Positions 44,474 through 55,988 are shown, counted from the stretch's first letter. The stretch: DNA of 64,000 nucleotides from Pyropia yezoensis (GCA_009829735.1 CM020618.1:13870568-13934567); one strand, 5' to 3'. Translations and numbers: made by a program. The notes: a model not told the origin generated them from the letters alone.

Positions 44474-46345
44474 CTAAACCTTTGCCGGCACGGTCGCCAG
44501 GACTGACTTGATCTCCCGCCGGTAGGTGCTCTTCATCTTGACCCCCTTGATGGTTGCCACGAGGGCCTTCTCGAAAAACACCTGTACCGTTGGGGTCCCC
44601 GTCACGCCCGCCGACTCGGCCACCTCCCCGTCCGTGGCAATGTCAATGGTCACAAAGTGGACCAGGCCTTCAAACTCGTCAATGACCGCGTTGAGGATGG
44701 GCTTGAGCTGCCGGCACGGCCCGCACGATGGGGACACGTACTTGACCACCACCGGCCGGGGGCTTTCGTGGTAGAGCTTACGCAGCGCGTACTGCCCACG
44801 CATGCGCGTCTTGGCCAGGTCGTAGGTGGTCTCGTCGTCCGAGGTCTCGGCCTCGCCGCCACCATCCCGACCGCCGCTGGTCTGCCCACTCGAGGTGCCA
44901 GCCGATGAAGCCGGCTGGTTGTCCGGGTCCGACTGTGTCGCCGACACCGAGTGGAACTCCACGCCCAGGCCCCTCTCGGTGAGGAAGCGCTCCACACCAA
45001 GGGCGGCAACGCAGCCCATGCCGGCCGCAAACACCGCCTGCCGGTACTCCTTATCCGCCACATCACCCGCTGCAAAGACGCCCTCCACTCCCGTCTCGGC
45101 CGTACCCGCTTGCGTGAGGATGTACCCCGTGTCATCCATCCGCAGTGAGGGGGCCGTGTCGGCCGCCGCCGACGCTGCCGCCCCGTTGGACGCCCCCGCC
45201 GGCGGCGCCCGAAAGATGGATGTGTTGGGGTTGTGGCCAATGGCGTAAAACACCCCACGGACGGGCAGGTCCAGCACCTCCCCCCGGGTGCGGATGGTGG
45301 CCCCCCGCAACGGGGAGCCCGGCGTCTCCCCGTCCTTGACCGAGCCGTACACGTCCACAAGCTCCGTGTTGTAGTGCACCGTCACGGCCGGGTGATACAG
45401 CGCCCGGTCGCGCACCGCCGCCGATGCGCGTGCGAGGTCCCCCCCGCGGACCAGCAGGTGCACGTGCGACCCATACTTGGTGAGGTACACCGCCTCCTCA
45501 CAAGCCGAGTCGCCGCCGCCGACTACCGCTAGCGGCTGGCCCGCAAAGATGGGCGCGGCGCCATCGCAAATGGCGCACGCCGAGATGCCGCGCGACCAAA
45601 ATGCCCCCTCTGACGGCAGGCCCAGTCGCCGCGCCGTCGCGCCCGTCGCAATGATAAGCGAATGCGCACGGACAGGGCCAGTGAGATCCGCGTGGACGGT
45701 GTAAGGGAAGGTAGACAGGTCCACCGCCGTGACATCATCAGTAATAAGCTCCGCGCCGTTGCGGACCGCTTGCTCGCGCATCGAAGCCATCAGCGCCGGG
45801 CCCGTGATGCCGGCGGGAAATCCTGGAAAGTTCTCTACATCTGCGGTGGTAACCAGCTGGCCGCCCGGCGGGCCAGACCGAAAGCCCTCGTACAGGAGGG
45901 GCTTGAGGTTGGCCCGCGCCGCGTAGATGGCGGCGGTGTAGCCGGCGGGCCCAGACCCAATGATGATCACGTTTTGGACGGCCACGTTGCCGCGGAGCTC
46001 TACACGGTCCGCCGCGTCGTCATCGTCAGCGTCGCCATTTGCGGCACCCGACGCGTCGAGCATGCGCACCGGCGGCGGCGACGATGACGATGGCAGCGAC
46101 GGCCGGCGGGCGCGCTTGCCACCCGCCGCCGTGCCCAGGCGGGGGCGCAGCGCGGCCGCCCCAGCGCGGCCGACGCAGCCCCACGTGGAGGCCACGGGGC
46201 GGCGCGCGGCGGCGGCGGTGGCGGAGGCGGCGGGGGCGGCGGCAGCGACCGTTGCCGCGCCCAGCGGCAGCGCAAACGCCGTAACAGCACGCCTACCAGG
46301 AGTAGTGGGTGGAGGACGCCCGCGGGCGCCCGTACCGCGTGCCAT
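44474..46345 (-). CDS. NTRC: NTRC: NADPH-thioredoxin reductase fused to thioredoxin, plastid-targeted
   Basis: Passes electrons from NADPH through FAD to its own thioredoxin domain and on to 2-Cys peroxiredoxin and other plastid targets. 623 residues, single exon. Residues 1 to about 95 are Arg/Ala/Ser/Pro-rich, as in a transit peptide; a Ser run and an acidic patch follow. Reductase: '[15 protein letters not shown]' (FAD, about 127-141), '[17 protein letters not shown]', redox pair C257 and C260 in 'CAICDG', '[12 protein letters not shown]' (NADPH) and '[16 protein letters not shown]' (FAD). A Ser/Gly/Glu linker leads to the thioredoxin domain with C541 and C544 in '[10 protein letters not shown]' and cis-Pro in '[10 protein letters not shown]'. 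Start at ATG 46345 (TCCATGG); an upstream in-frame start at 46690 would add 115 non-conserved residues. NTRC occurs in oxygenic phototrophs, which points to a photosynthetic host. Confidence 0.95.
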   Translation of the reverse strand: MARGTGARGRPPPTTPGRRAVTAFALPLGAATVAAAAPAASATAAAARRPVASTWGCVGRAGAAALRPRLGTAAGGKRARRPSLPSSSSPPPVRMLDASGAANGDADDDDAADRVELRGNVAVQNVIIIGSGPAGYTAAIYAARANLKPLLYEGFRSGPPGGQLVTTADVENFPGFPAGITGPALMASMREQAVRNGAELITDDVTAVDLSTFPYTVHADLTGPVRAHSLIIATGATARRLGLPSEGAFWSRGISACAICDGAAPIFAGQPLAVVGGGDSACEEAVYLTKYGSHVHLLVRGGDLARASAAVRDRALYHPAVTVHYNTELVDVYGSVKDGETPGSPLRGATIRTRGEVLDLPVRGVFYAIGHNPNTSIFRAPPAGASNGAAASAAADTAPSLRMDDTGYILTQAGTAETGVEGVFAAGDVADKEYRQAVFAAGMGCVAALGVERFLTERGLGVEFHSVSATQSDPDNQPASSAGTSSGQTSGGRDGGGEAETSDDETTYDLAKTRMRGQYALRKLYHESPRPVVVKYVSPSCGPCRQLKPILNAVIDEFEGLVHFVTIDIATDGEVAESAGVTGTPTVQVFFEKALVATIKGVKMKSTYRREIKSVLATVPAKV

Positions 46346-46998
46346 GGACGCCAGCAACGGCCGAGGTAGACGGGGGAGTGGAGGACCACGGCGGGACGCT
46401 GCGGCGCCAAGGGATGGCCGCCGGGATGAGGACGAAGCCCGGGAAAGAGCGAGAGAGGGAAAACGCGAGGGATAGACAGAAAAACGTCGCCGGGGATGGG
46501 TGGGGAGTCGGGGGCAGAGAGAGGGGGATGCGTCGAGAAGGAGGCCCGCGGTCACCGGAGGGGGAATACAAATGCCCGGAGGTCCTCCACAACCACGCCC
46601 CGCTGGCAGTAGAAACGCAGCGGGAAAGAAGCGGCGACAGCGAGAGCGGGCCACGGGGCCAGCGACAGGCGGGTGGCGGTTCTCGGCCACGCGCGCCGGT
46701 CGGCCAGACGCTCACGACTTGGACGCTTGCGGCAGACGACGCGCGGCCGCCGGCACGACCGCGTCAGGCCTCCCCTCGGAGCTCCGCCACCCACCGCCGT
46801 TGGGGCAATGGCCGGTCAGTGGGGGGTGCCTCTGCCACCCGCGGGCGTGACCGACCCCTTGTGGACGTGAGGTGGGGGAGCGTTGCCACACGAGATATTG
46901 GATAGACATCTCCACGGGGAGCGTGGCGGTTGGCGGGCAATGGGATGCAGTTGCAGGGAGTCGCCCGCTTGGGAGTAGAGCGGCCAATTGGGTCGCAA
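46346..46998. other. Upstream region of NTRC
   Basis: About 650 bases, no gene seen; overlapping ORFs on both strands are Arg/Pro-rich and unconvincing. Confidence 0.45.
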
Positions 46999-47390
46999 TT
47001 AGGCTGTTTCACATATCCAGAATCGCCACCCAGGGAGAGGCGATTCTACGGTGCCATCGCGAGGCAAAGAGTATGTTTAAATCAAATACATAATCACCTC
47101 ATTGAATTCCAAGCGATTGTGCGCGACGGCCAGAATCGCCTCTGCGCTGACCCCCTGGCCTTCACAGTTCCGCCACACAGGTGATTTTATGCCCAGCACT
47201 CGCAGCCAGCTGGGGCCTTCTGGTGCTGATCCGTGGACGTGCAAGCGTTCATCGGCGCCGGTCTCCGCCCGTGCCGTCCACACGTCCCTCACCGTTCCAA
47301 CCATCCCGCCCCCCCTCCTGGTGCCTCAGCCGCCCCTCCCCCTCGCCCCCCCTCCCCTATACTCCTTTACCATACATTCCCCAACCGGGG

Positions 47391-48547
47391 ATGGCCCGGC
47401 GCACGCGCAAGAGAGTCTTGTCGACGTCGCGCCAACGGGTTTTTCTATTTTCCTTGCTGCTCGCTGCGCTGGAGGTGGGTGCCCTCGGCAAGGGAGACCT
47501 GCTGCCTGGGGGTGGGCAGCTGACCAAGGTATCCTTACATCTGGGCTGGGTGCTTTCCTGGAGCGCGCTCCGCAACATTCAAGCTACCCGGTACCTGAGC
47601 GCAACCAAGGCGGGGTGCCCAAGTCAGACGCCTGGTTCCGATGGGTAATGCAGAACGCGTCGGAGGAGCGCTTCCGTGGGCTTTTTCGTATGGATAGAGC
47701 GACTTTCCGTGCAACACAAAGCGTCCTCCGGTCCCGCTCTTGTGCCCCCTTTTTTAGTCGTCGTGGTCGACGCCATTTGAGCTTGGACGTGCAGCTGGCT
47801 ATTGCGCTGTACCGCCTCGGGCATTATGGAGACGCGTGCTCTGTAGAGGCCGTGGCGGACATGTTTGGCGTCTCCGTCGGGGCGGTGGTGAAGTGTACCC
47901 GGCGCGTTATCGGGGCGCTGGGTGCGGTCGCCCCGCGGTTCGTCAAGTGGGCAAACGCACGACGTCGGGCCGAGCTGTCGGAGAGTGCGGCGAGCAAGTT
48001 TGGATTTGATGGCTGCGTCGGCGCGGCAGACGGAACAACATTCCCCCTCGCGTACCAGCCGGCGTTGCAACCATGGACGTATTACGACCGCAAGCAAAGG
48101 TATAGCTTGAGCGGCCTCATTACCTGTGATTGGGACGGCTACATCACCAACGTCGTTCTCGGCTGTACCGGTGCGGCCCCCGACACGTTTGTGCAGTCGT
48201 TGGCGTCGTGGCATCGCCGTCCGAATTTGTTCTTTTCAGCTGGGCAAGACCTGCTCGGCGACAAGGGGATGCTGTATTCGCGGAACCTGATTGGGCCGTT
48301 CAAGGAACCGGAAATTACTGGCCCTGAGCACCGAAATTTCAACTACCAACTTGCGCGATTGCGGGTGAAGTCCGAGCACACGATTGGCATCCTGAAAGGT
48401 CGATGGGGCAGCCTGAAGGAGCTGCGCTTGGCGCTGTCAACGGACAAGGGCGACACCTTCCCCCTACCGCCCTCTGCGGATCCCTCTCCCGAAAGATACA
48501 GGCATTTACAGAGAGAGCTTGTGAAGCAAACGAGAAAAACACAGTAG
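47391..48547 (+). CDS. Harbinger-type transposase (DDE_Tnp_4 family), two exons
   Basis: Catalyses excision and insertion into TWA targets. Proposed exons 47391-47528 and 47600-48547: the 71-bp intron begins GTATCC and ends CTGAG, and the join keeps the frame, giving 361 residues. The N-terminal 46 residues are basic ('MARRTRKRVLSTSRQR'). Then 'FRGLFRMDRATFRATQSVL', a helix-turn-helix ('SVEAVADMFGVSVGAVVKC'), the first Asp in 'VGAADGTTFPL' (about 48030), the second in 'LLGDKGMLY' (about 48260), and the Glu in 'ARLRVKSEHTIGILKGRW' (about 48375). The usual C-terminal 'CVLHN' helix is not seen; the last 40 residues are unlike the family, so another intron or truncation is possible. All three acidic residues are present. 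A longer reading without the intron, from 47102, has a poor N-terminus. Confidence 0.8.
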
Positions 48548-48551
48548 CTCA

Positions 48552-49836
48552 CTACGGCTCCGAGTCCCTCATCGCAGCCCGCAGCATATCACGAAACGTC
48601 TCATTATCCGGCTGCTTCTCCATTGCAGCCGTCAGCAACGCCACGCGCTTGGTCCGTTCCACCTCGGCGGCCTTGAGGCGTTTCGTTTTTTGCTTTTCGT
48701 CACAGCGGCGCGCCCCGTCACCGAGCGACGCTGCCAGGGAGCGCATCAGGTCCGCGCCCCCCGGCATGGCCGCCTCGAGAGCGGCGTCCGCAATTGCCGC
48801 TCGGCGGGACCGCCCGCTGGCGCCAGACGGGGTCACACCAGCACCTCGCGCGGGAGTGGTGGGGGCACCAGACGTTCCGGCAGCGCTGCCTGCGCCGGGG
48901 GGGGGCGACGGCGGACTCGACCAACCCGCCGACCCACCCTCAGAGTCGCTGGCAGCGCTATCCCGCGAGCCGTCAGGCCTGACGGACGGACCGTCACAGT
49001 CTACGTCCTCCGCGTCGGGGGAGGCATCAGCCAACACAGACGCAACAACGCTGTCTCCGGTGGCCACCTCCCCAGACCCCCCGTCCCGTCTCCCGTCGCC
49101 CCCGGCGCTACCACCCGCACGACCGCTCCCGGCTGGCCCCGTGCTGCCGCGCCCCGCGTCGGCCGGCCGTTCGGCGTTCCCAGGCGTACTATCCGGTCCG
49201 TCATCGGGGGGGGAACCGCCAAAAGGTGGGGAGACATGTTGCACCCCGCCGACCAGGGGCTGTGTGTCAGTGACCAAGTCCAAAATCTTGGACGCATCAC
49301 CAAAGCCCATTTGCCAGGACTTGCTCTGCGCGGTCACGCGCTCGTTGACCTTTTCCTCCACATAGTCCGCCGACCTGCCCGTGTTGTGCTGCCGGATAGT
49401 GTTGGTAGCGTTGTACAGCGTCACTGCTTTCGTGATGATGCGGGTCACCGCAGCCTTGTCGATGGGCTTTCCGCCAACGCGCAAGCGACGCACCCACGCA
49501 TTCGTCGTCACCAGGTGGGCAGAGATGGACGCCACCTGCAGACGCTTGGACACGCCTCGATTCTTGTGCCGTCGGGCGCGTGCATGCACAGTATCATGCC
49601 ACAACTTCACAATGCCAACACGAACAAAAGGGTAATAGCACGTCGAGGAGCTCTTTGCATTGATAAAGTTCTCCGTCTCACTACCACGCGCCTCTCCGCC
49701 ACCCTCAGGCACCTCCCGCGTACCTCCAGAAGCACCACTCGCCCCCCCCCCCCCCCCCCCCCAGGCCTGCCGCCACGTCTTGGACAGGAGCGGCATCCGT
49801 CGGTGGGCTCCGGTCGGCCGGCGCGCTCGACTCCAT
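48552..49836 (-). CDS. Accessory protein of the Harbinger element, possible DNA-binding partner
   Basis: Convergent with the transposase; the two stops are only 4 bases apart. About 425 residues. The main frame runs from the Gly-rich segment near 49765 to TAG at 48554. Its start is either ATG 49796 in the same frame, or ATG 49836 ('MESSAPADRSPP') in another frame joined through a 21-base C run (49742-49762) whose length is uncertain. Contents: a basic helical region (about residues 45-150: 'WHDTVHARARRHKNRG', 'NAWVRRLRVGGKPIDKAAV', 'YNATNTIRQHNTG'), a disordered Gly/Pro/Ser/Asp middle, and a C-terminal coiled coil ('KRLKAAEVERTKRVALLTAA'). Harbinger elements normally encode a Myb/SANT-like protein needed by the transposase. 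The position fits, but the classic Trp pattern is not clear. Confidence 0.55.
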
Positions 49837-50592
49837 CACAGCCACCAAGCAACAGACGTGGCGAGGCGGGGTGAGGGGGAAGGGGATATTGTGGGAGGTA
49901 GGTGTGCTAACCACTGCGTCCGTGCACGCGGGAGGGGGAGGCGGGTGAAAGGGGGGAAGTAAGTGTGGGAGGTTGGTGTGCCAGCCACAGCGTGTGTGCA
50001 TGCGGGGGGGGGGGGGGGGGAAGGCAGACGCGGAGGAGAGCGGGCAGGAATGGGGGGACGCGGATGCAGACGCACGGCACTAAACGGGGAGCTGCCGGGG
50101 CAGACCGCACGCGCGCGCACGCGCCCCTATGCACCTCGGCGCTTGTGCTGGTGCAGCGGCCAGCCGCTGGTGTGTGGTGTGGCACGGTCCCTGCATGGTT
50201 TGCGCCGTGCACCTGCGTTGGGGGCCCCTCCGGCGCGCCCCGGTCAGAAGCTTCCGGAAGCTGCTCCATCAGTCCACACGGAACTTGCGACACGAGGATT
50301 TATAATTATTGGTCGAGCATCATCCTGGCCCAGGATCGCCACCGGTACCGATGTGTGAGTCAACCTAATGTGGAACAGCATGCATTGCATGTGGTCTCAA
50401 ATTGACATGAGATGACAGAAATGAGAAGATCAAAAAAAAGAAGAAACCACCGGTTGCCCTTTGCCTTCACACTCGTGGATTCCTGCGAGCCTCTTGCCAG
50501 CGAGGCGGGATGATAGAAAGCGTACGTGAAAGTTGCTATGAAACCAAATAAAACGATACGTACAGTGCAAAACGGAATGGAATATGGAGCAC
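49837..50592. other. Right part of the Harbinger element and spacer up to the tRNA
   Basis: No gene seen. Contains two similar units near 49885-50010, each with GTGGGAGGTNGGTGTGCYARCCAC and a nearby G-rich GGGGGNGG stretch, and the candidate right end at 50365. Confidence 0.45.
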
Positions 50593-50678
50593 TACTCTCG
50601 CCGAGGCTCGAACTCGGGACCTCCAGCATATTAAGGTTGTTGTTAGGCTGGCGCTCTAACCAACTGAGCTACGAAAGC
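50593..50678 (-). tRNA. tRNA with a 12-nt intron; anticodon AAC (Val) if the intron is canonical, otherwise AAT (Ile)
   Basis: Minus strand: acceptor GCTTTCG pairs with CGAGAGT (one G-U), D-arm GCTC...GAGC with AGTTGGTTA, anticodon stem CCAGC/GCTGG, T-arm CCGAG-TTCGAGC-CTCGG, discriminator A. The anticodon loop plus insert is 19 bases (CTAACAACAACCTTAATAT). Removing 12 bases after position 37 leaves CTAACAT (Val). Removing them two or more bases earlier leaves CTAATAT (Ile), which the D-arm also suits. CCA is not encoded. Confidence 0.85.
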
Positions 50679-50990
50679 TGCCAGTCTTGATGTCCTTATC
50701 AGTATTTGATTTAACTTAATATTATAATTTTATTCAATCTTCTTGCAATCGTCCACTTGTCGCACAGTCCAAGCCATCGCGAACTTGGCTGAGCCAGTGT
50801 TTCAGCTGATTCAGCCCTGCACAGCCCTGGTGCATCGAGCAGCGCAGCTGTGCGACGGCAACCATTCGTGGCTGCTGCCGCTGCAGCAGCGACTGGCAGC
50901 AAATGGTTTGGTGTTGCCAGTGCCGCCTTGTACCCCTCTGACCCGGCCGCCCCCCCCCTCCTGGCTTATATTTTCCACGACACACTCACC

Positions 50991-52653
50991 ATGCAGCCTG
51001 CTGCGGCTGCGTCTACTCGCCGCTCTGCTACGGACGAGGAGCGGCGAGCGGCCCGGGAGGTGGCCAAGGCCGAGTTCTTCCACGCGCCCCTCTCCTCACA
51101 CACCTACCGCATCCTGCACGTCATTGGGGAGGGTGCGTATGGCGTCGTCTGCGCGGCTGTCAACGAGAGGACGTCCGAGCGGGTGGCTATCAAGCGTATC
51201 AAGTCGGTGCTCGACTCTTACCCAGTAGCCACCCGCATTTTGCGGGAGCTGAAGTTCTTGCGCCTGCTGCGGCATCACGAAAACGTGGTAACCGTCGAAG
51301 ATGTGCTGGTGCCCGGCGAGCGTGACCGCTTTAATGATGCGTTCGTGGTCAGCGAGCTGATGCCCACCGACCTGAGCAAGCTTCTGCGGTCTGCAACCCC
51401 CTTGTCGGGTGACCACGTCAAGTATTTGATGTTTCAGCTGCTACGGGCGGTGCACTTTCTTCACAGCAGCAACGTGTTTCACCGCGATATCAAGCCGAAC
51501 AACATCCTGGTGAACAAGAAGTGCGAGCTGCGCGTATGCGACTTTGGTACGTCTGGCAGTGAAGGAAGGGAGCGTGGGGAGCGTGCCGGGGTGCAGGGCG
51601 CTCTTGTTGTACTTGCGGCGCACGTTTTGTGTGTGGCGCATCTTTGCGCATGGCCGCTGCCGTCTTGCACTGCGCTTGCGGGCGGCGTGCTGCTCAGGCG
51701 CCCCGGTGTTGTGATGTTGTGTGACCCTCGCTGACTTTTTTTGTACTGCTCGTGCTCCTGGGGTGTGTATGATGTTGTTCTGATTCCATCGCCCCTGCTC
51801 TGTAGGGCTTGCCCGAGCCGCCTTTGAGGAGGAGCCGGACCCTGGCTTTTGGACCGACTACATCGCCACCCGCTGGTACCGCGCGCCTGAGCTCATCATG
51901 GCACACCTCTCCAACTACTCCACCGCCATTGACATGTGGTCTGTTGGTTGTATCTTTGCTGAGATCCTCTCCCGTGGTCGCCCGCTCTTTCCTGGTCGGG
52001 ACTCCAACCACCAGTTTCGTCTGATTGTGGAGGTGACCGGCACGCCAACGGCGGCCGAGATTGACCAGCTCCGCAACCCCATGGCGAAGCGTGCGGTCCT
52101 GGCCCTACCGCAGCGCCCCCGTCGGTCGCTGCAGTCCATCCTGCCCGACGCAGACCCTGCGGCCGTGGCGGTGCTGGAACGGATGCTCGAGTTTGACCCA
52201 CAAAAGCGCATCTCTGCGCTTGGTGCCCTCCATTCTGAGTACTTTGCGGCGTACGCGTACATGGGCCTGGGCGCCGCAGCGATGCCCGTGCCAGCGGCAG
52301 ACTTTGAATTTGAGCGCCGGCGGATGTCGCCTGAGGAGATGCGCCGCGAGTTCCTGAAGGAGATTGTGTACTACCACCCTGAGCTCTCTGACGAGCTCCT
52401 TGGCGACACGCCTAGCCGGGCGTATGGCCGCGGTACCGCCGCCGTGGCGGGCGCATTTGCCAGCGCCATTGAAATGGAGGATGATGGCGCCGGCGGCGAG
52501 GGCGGGGACGGCGCAAGCGGGAGCAGGAAACAGCCGTCCCACCACACGGTGGGTGAGCGGGATTTAGAGGCAATCAACGCGGCGGGAGGGAGACGGGGAG
52601 GGGACTTTCGGTCGACGACGATGGACGAGCAAGCACTGAAGCGTCTGCGGTGA
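50991..52653 (+). CDS. Mitogen-activated protein kinase with TDY activation loop, two exons
   Basis: Terminal kinase of a MAPK cascade. Exons 50991-51546 and 51806-52653: the intron starts GTACGT, ends CTGTAG and splits the Gly codon of DFG; 467 residues. The start ATG has the context TCACCATG. Kinase domain from about residue 40: 'GEGAYGVV' at 46, Lys 68 in 'VAIKRIK', 'RILRELKFLRLLRHHENVV', HRD at 164-166 with 'IKPNNILVN', Asp 184 of DFG, T202-D203-Y204 in 'FWTDYIATRWYRAPE', 'DMWSVGCIFAEIL' and 'MLEFDPQKRISA'. Then the MAPK C-terminal extension 'FLKEIVYYHPEL' and a disordered Gly/Asp-rich tail. TDY rather than TEY is the variant common in plant and algal groups. Confidence 0.93.
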
Positions 52654-54359
52654 CGCGGGGCCGTGGGGAAGTGGCGCGTGGAGGGCATGTTGCGTCGCCG
52701 CTTCTGTTTTTTTTGGGCGTTTTGGTGGCGTCCTCCCTCTTTTCTTTTTGTTGGACTCGGCACCGACCCGCCCACTTTTCTCCCCGCTGCCGGTGCCCCG
52801 GCAGCGGGCTGACTCGGGGCTGCCGCTGTCGCCACCCTGGCAGGGGCAGTCGACACTGCACTGCCGCTGTGTAGCTGGCCAGGGCCGGCGCGTCAGTGAC
52901 CGGCGAGGTCGCGGGCAGCCAGCGGCACCCGCCGCTGGGAACAGACGCGGCCTTCGTGGTGGTGGTGGGTGCCAGGCGCGGCCCGACAGGGCGGCGGCTG
53001 CTGCGGCGCGGGCTGTGGTCGTGGCGGCCGTCGTGGTACTCGCCCCCCTGTCGGTGCGTGCCCCCCGCGCGCGCATCCCTCTCCGAGGTACGGCAGCGCA
53101 TGGGGGTCAGGAAGGGTGGATGGGCTCCGCGGGGGCCGCCATTGGGTCGCCCCCGTTCATTGGCACGACCCCTCTCGCTCGCCTCCCCAATATGCCCACT
53201 TCGTCTCAGTGTGTTTTCCAGTGTACGCTACTGTATACCATCGCAAATCACAAGAAGTGCTCGCACTGTGTGCGCACACGCGAGCACTGCGAGCAAATCA
53301 TCGGGCAGGAGCGGGGCCGCCCTCCGTCCAACTAGGTAGTGGGGCTGTCCCGCAGGAGACGTGGAGGTTGGCCATTCCTTCTTGACATACCTGAAGGTCG
53401 GGATTTTAGCGCCCCTCGCCACAGGGTCATCATCAGGCGGGGTGTACAGTGCGATGCGCGTGGTGCATCCCCCCCGCCCCCCTCTACTAATGACGCAGCC
53501 CTTGGCGGGTCGGTCGCGCCTTGTGGACTCGGTCGCTACCATGCGTGTGGGCGCCCTCGGCCGGCCAACGAGGACCCACAGTCTCGAAGGCCGGCCATGC
53601 ACCCCCCCGTCGTCCAATGATCCACGGTCAAGGACGAGGAGGCCAGCACACTCTCCCAGCAAGGACAGGCTGGCGAGCACGTGGCGTGCCAATGCACTCA
53701 CCCCAAGAACCCGGCCCTTAAATCCTACCCCTGCCCGCCGTCCTCCTCGCCACTCTCCTCTGTCAAGACCCCCCCTCCTGCGCCTCTCTGTGCTGTTCAA
53801 CGGGGAATTGGGCTGCCGGATGCTGCGCGGGAGTGCTCGTTGGCTTTGGATTGGATGGACTATTCGACGTGGGGGTCCCCCCGTGGGGGACCGGTTGCAG
53901 TGCACACCAACCGGTGGTGTGGGGGGATGGTGAAAGCCCGGCGGCCAATCCCAACAGCGGGAGAAGGTTGTGGCCGGTCTGAGGCTCTCTCTCTCTCGGA
54001 GGGAGTCCCTTTCCTCTCTTGCACCCCCTCGCGGGCTGCCTCGGTTGGACAGGGGGACCAACACCGCGCCGCGAAGGGGGCGGGCCAGGCGTGGTCACCA
54101 CCCTCCACGCCAGCACGTGCCCCCCCCTATCCTGCCGCCCCCCCCCCTGCGCATGCAGCACCGCACGAAGAGGCAACAGCACTTGAGATACCCGCTTGCA
54201 GCGGTCCCATGCACTCCCCGCCCCACCGCCGCTGCGGCACGCCCTTGCCTTCGCTTGTGCTTCCGCCAACCGCTCCCCCCCCCCTCCCCCTTGCCCCCCC
54301 CCCTCTTCTCGCTGGGACCAACTCCACCACGTGGGGTGGCCCCCGACGGCATCCCCGCC
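52654..54359. other. Spacer between the MAP kinase and the acidic-tail gene
   Basis: About 1.7 kb with no recognised gene. A minus-strand ORF (54064-53228) and overlapping plus-strand ORFs have no motif I can identify. The last 400 bases are C-rich, as for the leader of the downstream gene, and resemble the region before 57569. Confidence 0.45.
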
Positions 54360-54610
54360 ATGGGCCTCCGTGACCGCCTGCGGGCGGCCAAGAAAGCGGC
54401 CATCACCGCCGCGCTGACCAGCCTACAAGACCCGCCCGCGGCAGACGCTGCCGCCGCGCCCCCCCCCGCGGCGCATCCGGGCGTACCCGCGGGCAGCCCG
54501 CCGGCGTGGCACCCCCCGCCACCCGCGCCTCTGGCGGGGACGACCGGCAAGGGGCGGGGGGGGGGCAAGCGCCCCCCCACCGGCGTCGGCAGTGGCGGTA
54601 GTGGCAGCGG

Positions 54611-54642
<32 letters not shown>

Positions 54643-55988
54643 ACGTGGTTGCGGGGCTGGCCGCGGCGGTCGCGGCCATGGCGGCGGCTGGGGCGGCTGG
54701 CAGTGGCGGTGGGGGCGGCGCGGGGGCATTGGTGCAGGCGCCGCCGCCGCCGCAGCAGGAGCAGCGGCGGCGGCGGCGGCGGCGGCGGGTGGCGGGGGCG
54801 GTCAAGGCACAGCTCCCAGCCGCCGCACGGGCGGCGGCGGCCGCTGCAAAGGCCGGCCGCGGGTCATCCTCGGGCGGCGGAAGGCGCCATGGCAGTGGAA
54901 GTAGCAGCTGTAGCCGCAGCAGCGGCGGCAGTGGCAGCGACAGCCACGGTGACAGCCACGCCGGCGACGGTGAAGACGACAAAGGCAGCGAGAGCGGGAG
55001 TGGAAGCGGCAGCGGCAGCAGCAGCGACAGCGGCAACGGAAGCGGCAGCGGCAGCGGCAGCGGCAGCGGCAGCGGCAGCGGCAGTGGCAGCGGCAGCGGC
55101 AGCGGCAGTGGCAGCGGCAGCGGCAGCGCCTCCTCGTCCTTGTGCTCGTCAGGGGACGACCGTGGCGCGGATGCGCTCATAGACGGGGAGGATTGTGCGG
55201 CGGCAGGGGAGGAGGAGAACGAGGCCACGGTTGCTGCCGAGAGCGCAAACGGCGATGAAGACCGGGCTGCGCTGGAGCAGCCAGTTAAGGAGGAGGTAGA
55301 CGCAGGGGAGGAGGACGAGGCCACGGTTGCTGCCGAGGGCGCAGACGGCGATGACGACTGGGCTGCGCTGGAGCAGCCAGTTGAGGAGGAGGTAGACGCA
55401 GGGAAGGAGGACGAGGCCACGGTTACTGCCGAGGGCGCAGACGGCGATGAAGACTGGGCTGCGCTGGAGCAGCCAGTTGAGGAGGAGGTAGACGCAGGGG
55501 AGGAGGACGAGGCCACGGTTGCTGCCGAGGGCGCAGACGGCGATGACGACTGGGCTGCGCTGGAGCAGCCAGTTGAGGAGGAGGTAGACGCAGGGGCAGA
55601 GGTAGTGGAAGGAGAGGTCAGCTGCTGGGTGGATGAGGAAGGAAGGGGCGTCGAGGTCGAGGAGGACGAGGAGCCTGCGGCGACGGGAGCAGAGGACAGC
55701 TGCTGGGCAGAGGGGGAGGGTGCTGTTGCGGCAGAGGTGGATGTCGGTACGGGGGGGATGACCGAAGACGCGGGCGACTGGGATGGTGGGGCCGACAGGG
55801 CGGATGACGTTGTTGGTGGCTGTGACGAAGCTGTTGAAGAAGGTGGGGAGGGAGGCTGGAACGACGGCGGCCAGGAGGACGGCGGAGATGACGACGGCGG
55901 CTGCGAGGAGGGCGGAGATGAAGGCGGGGATTGGGACGAGGGCGGAGATGCGGGTGGCGATTGGGACGAGGAGGACGGGGGCGAATGA
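54360..55988 (+). CDS. Disordered acidic-tail protein, MG[L/I]RDRLR family (larger paralogue)
   Basis: Not a family I recognise. 542 residues, single exon, start ATGG after CCCCGCC. Order: N-terminal basic helix 'MGLRDRLRAAKKAAITAAL'; Pro/Ala-rich segment; Gly run; 'QQEQRRRRRRRR' basic cluster (about 134-145); Ser/Gly-rich stretch ending in about 15 Gly-Ser repeats (about 228-257); four 32-residue acidic repeats (about 288-415: 'ATVAAEGADGDDDWAALEQP'); and a very acidic Gly/Asp/Glu/Trp tail ending 'DWDEEDGGE'. No signal peptide or membrane segment. The layout, a basic head with a long acidic tail, suggests a chromatin or RNP partner, but nothing in the sequence settles that. A shorter relative starts at 57569 and its upstream DNA is similar, so the pair probably arose by local duplication. 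Confidence 0.7.
55041..55128 (+). repeat. (GGCAGC)n hexanucleotide repeat
   Basis: Encodes an alternating Gly-Ser run within the acidic-tail protein. A few units carry GGCAGT. Confidence 0.9.
55221..55604 (+). repeat. Four tandem 96-bp coding repeats
   Basis: Units begin at 55221, 55317, 55413 and 55509. Units 2-4 are nearly identical, while unit 1 differs more (Asn for Asp, Arg for Trp, Lys for Glu). The period is a multiple of three, so copy number can vary without a frame change. Confidence 0.9.

Larger units (their letters stand above)
47002..50365. mobile_element. Candidate autonomous Harbinger-type transposon
   Basis: Contains the two convergent genes expected of Harbinger elements. 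Candidate ends: GGCTGTTTCACATATC at 47002 and, reversed, GGTTGACTCACACATC ending at 50365, identical at 12 of 16 positions. TTA precedes the left end and TAA follows the right. These are each a normal Harbinger target but are not identical direct copies, so the boundaries are tentative. Length of 3.4 kb is typical. Confidence 0.5.

Noticed and set aside
47102-47599. Unspliced N-terminus for the Harbinger transposase
   Set aside because: Gives a Pro-rich start without similarity; the two-exon model with ATG 47391 gives a basic N-terminus and normal length.
49885-50010. CRISPR-like or direct-repeat array
   Set aside because: Only two similar G-rich units; no regular spacers, and not a prokaryotic context.
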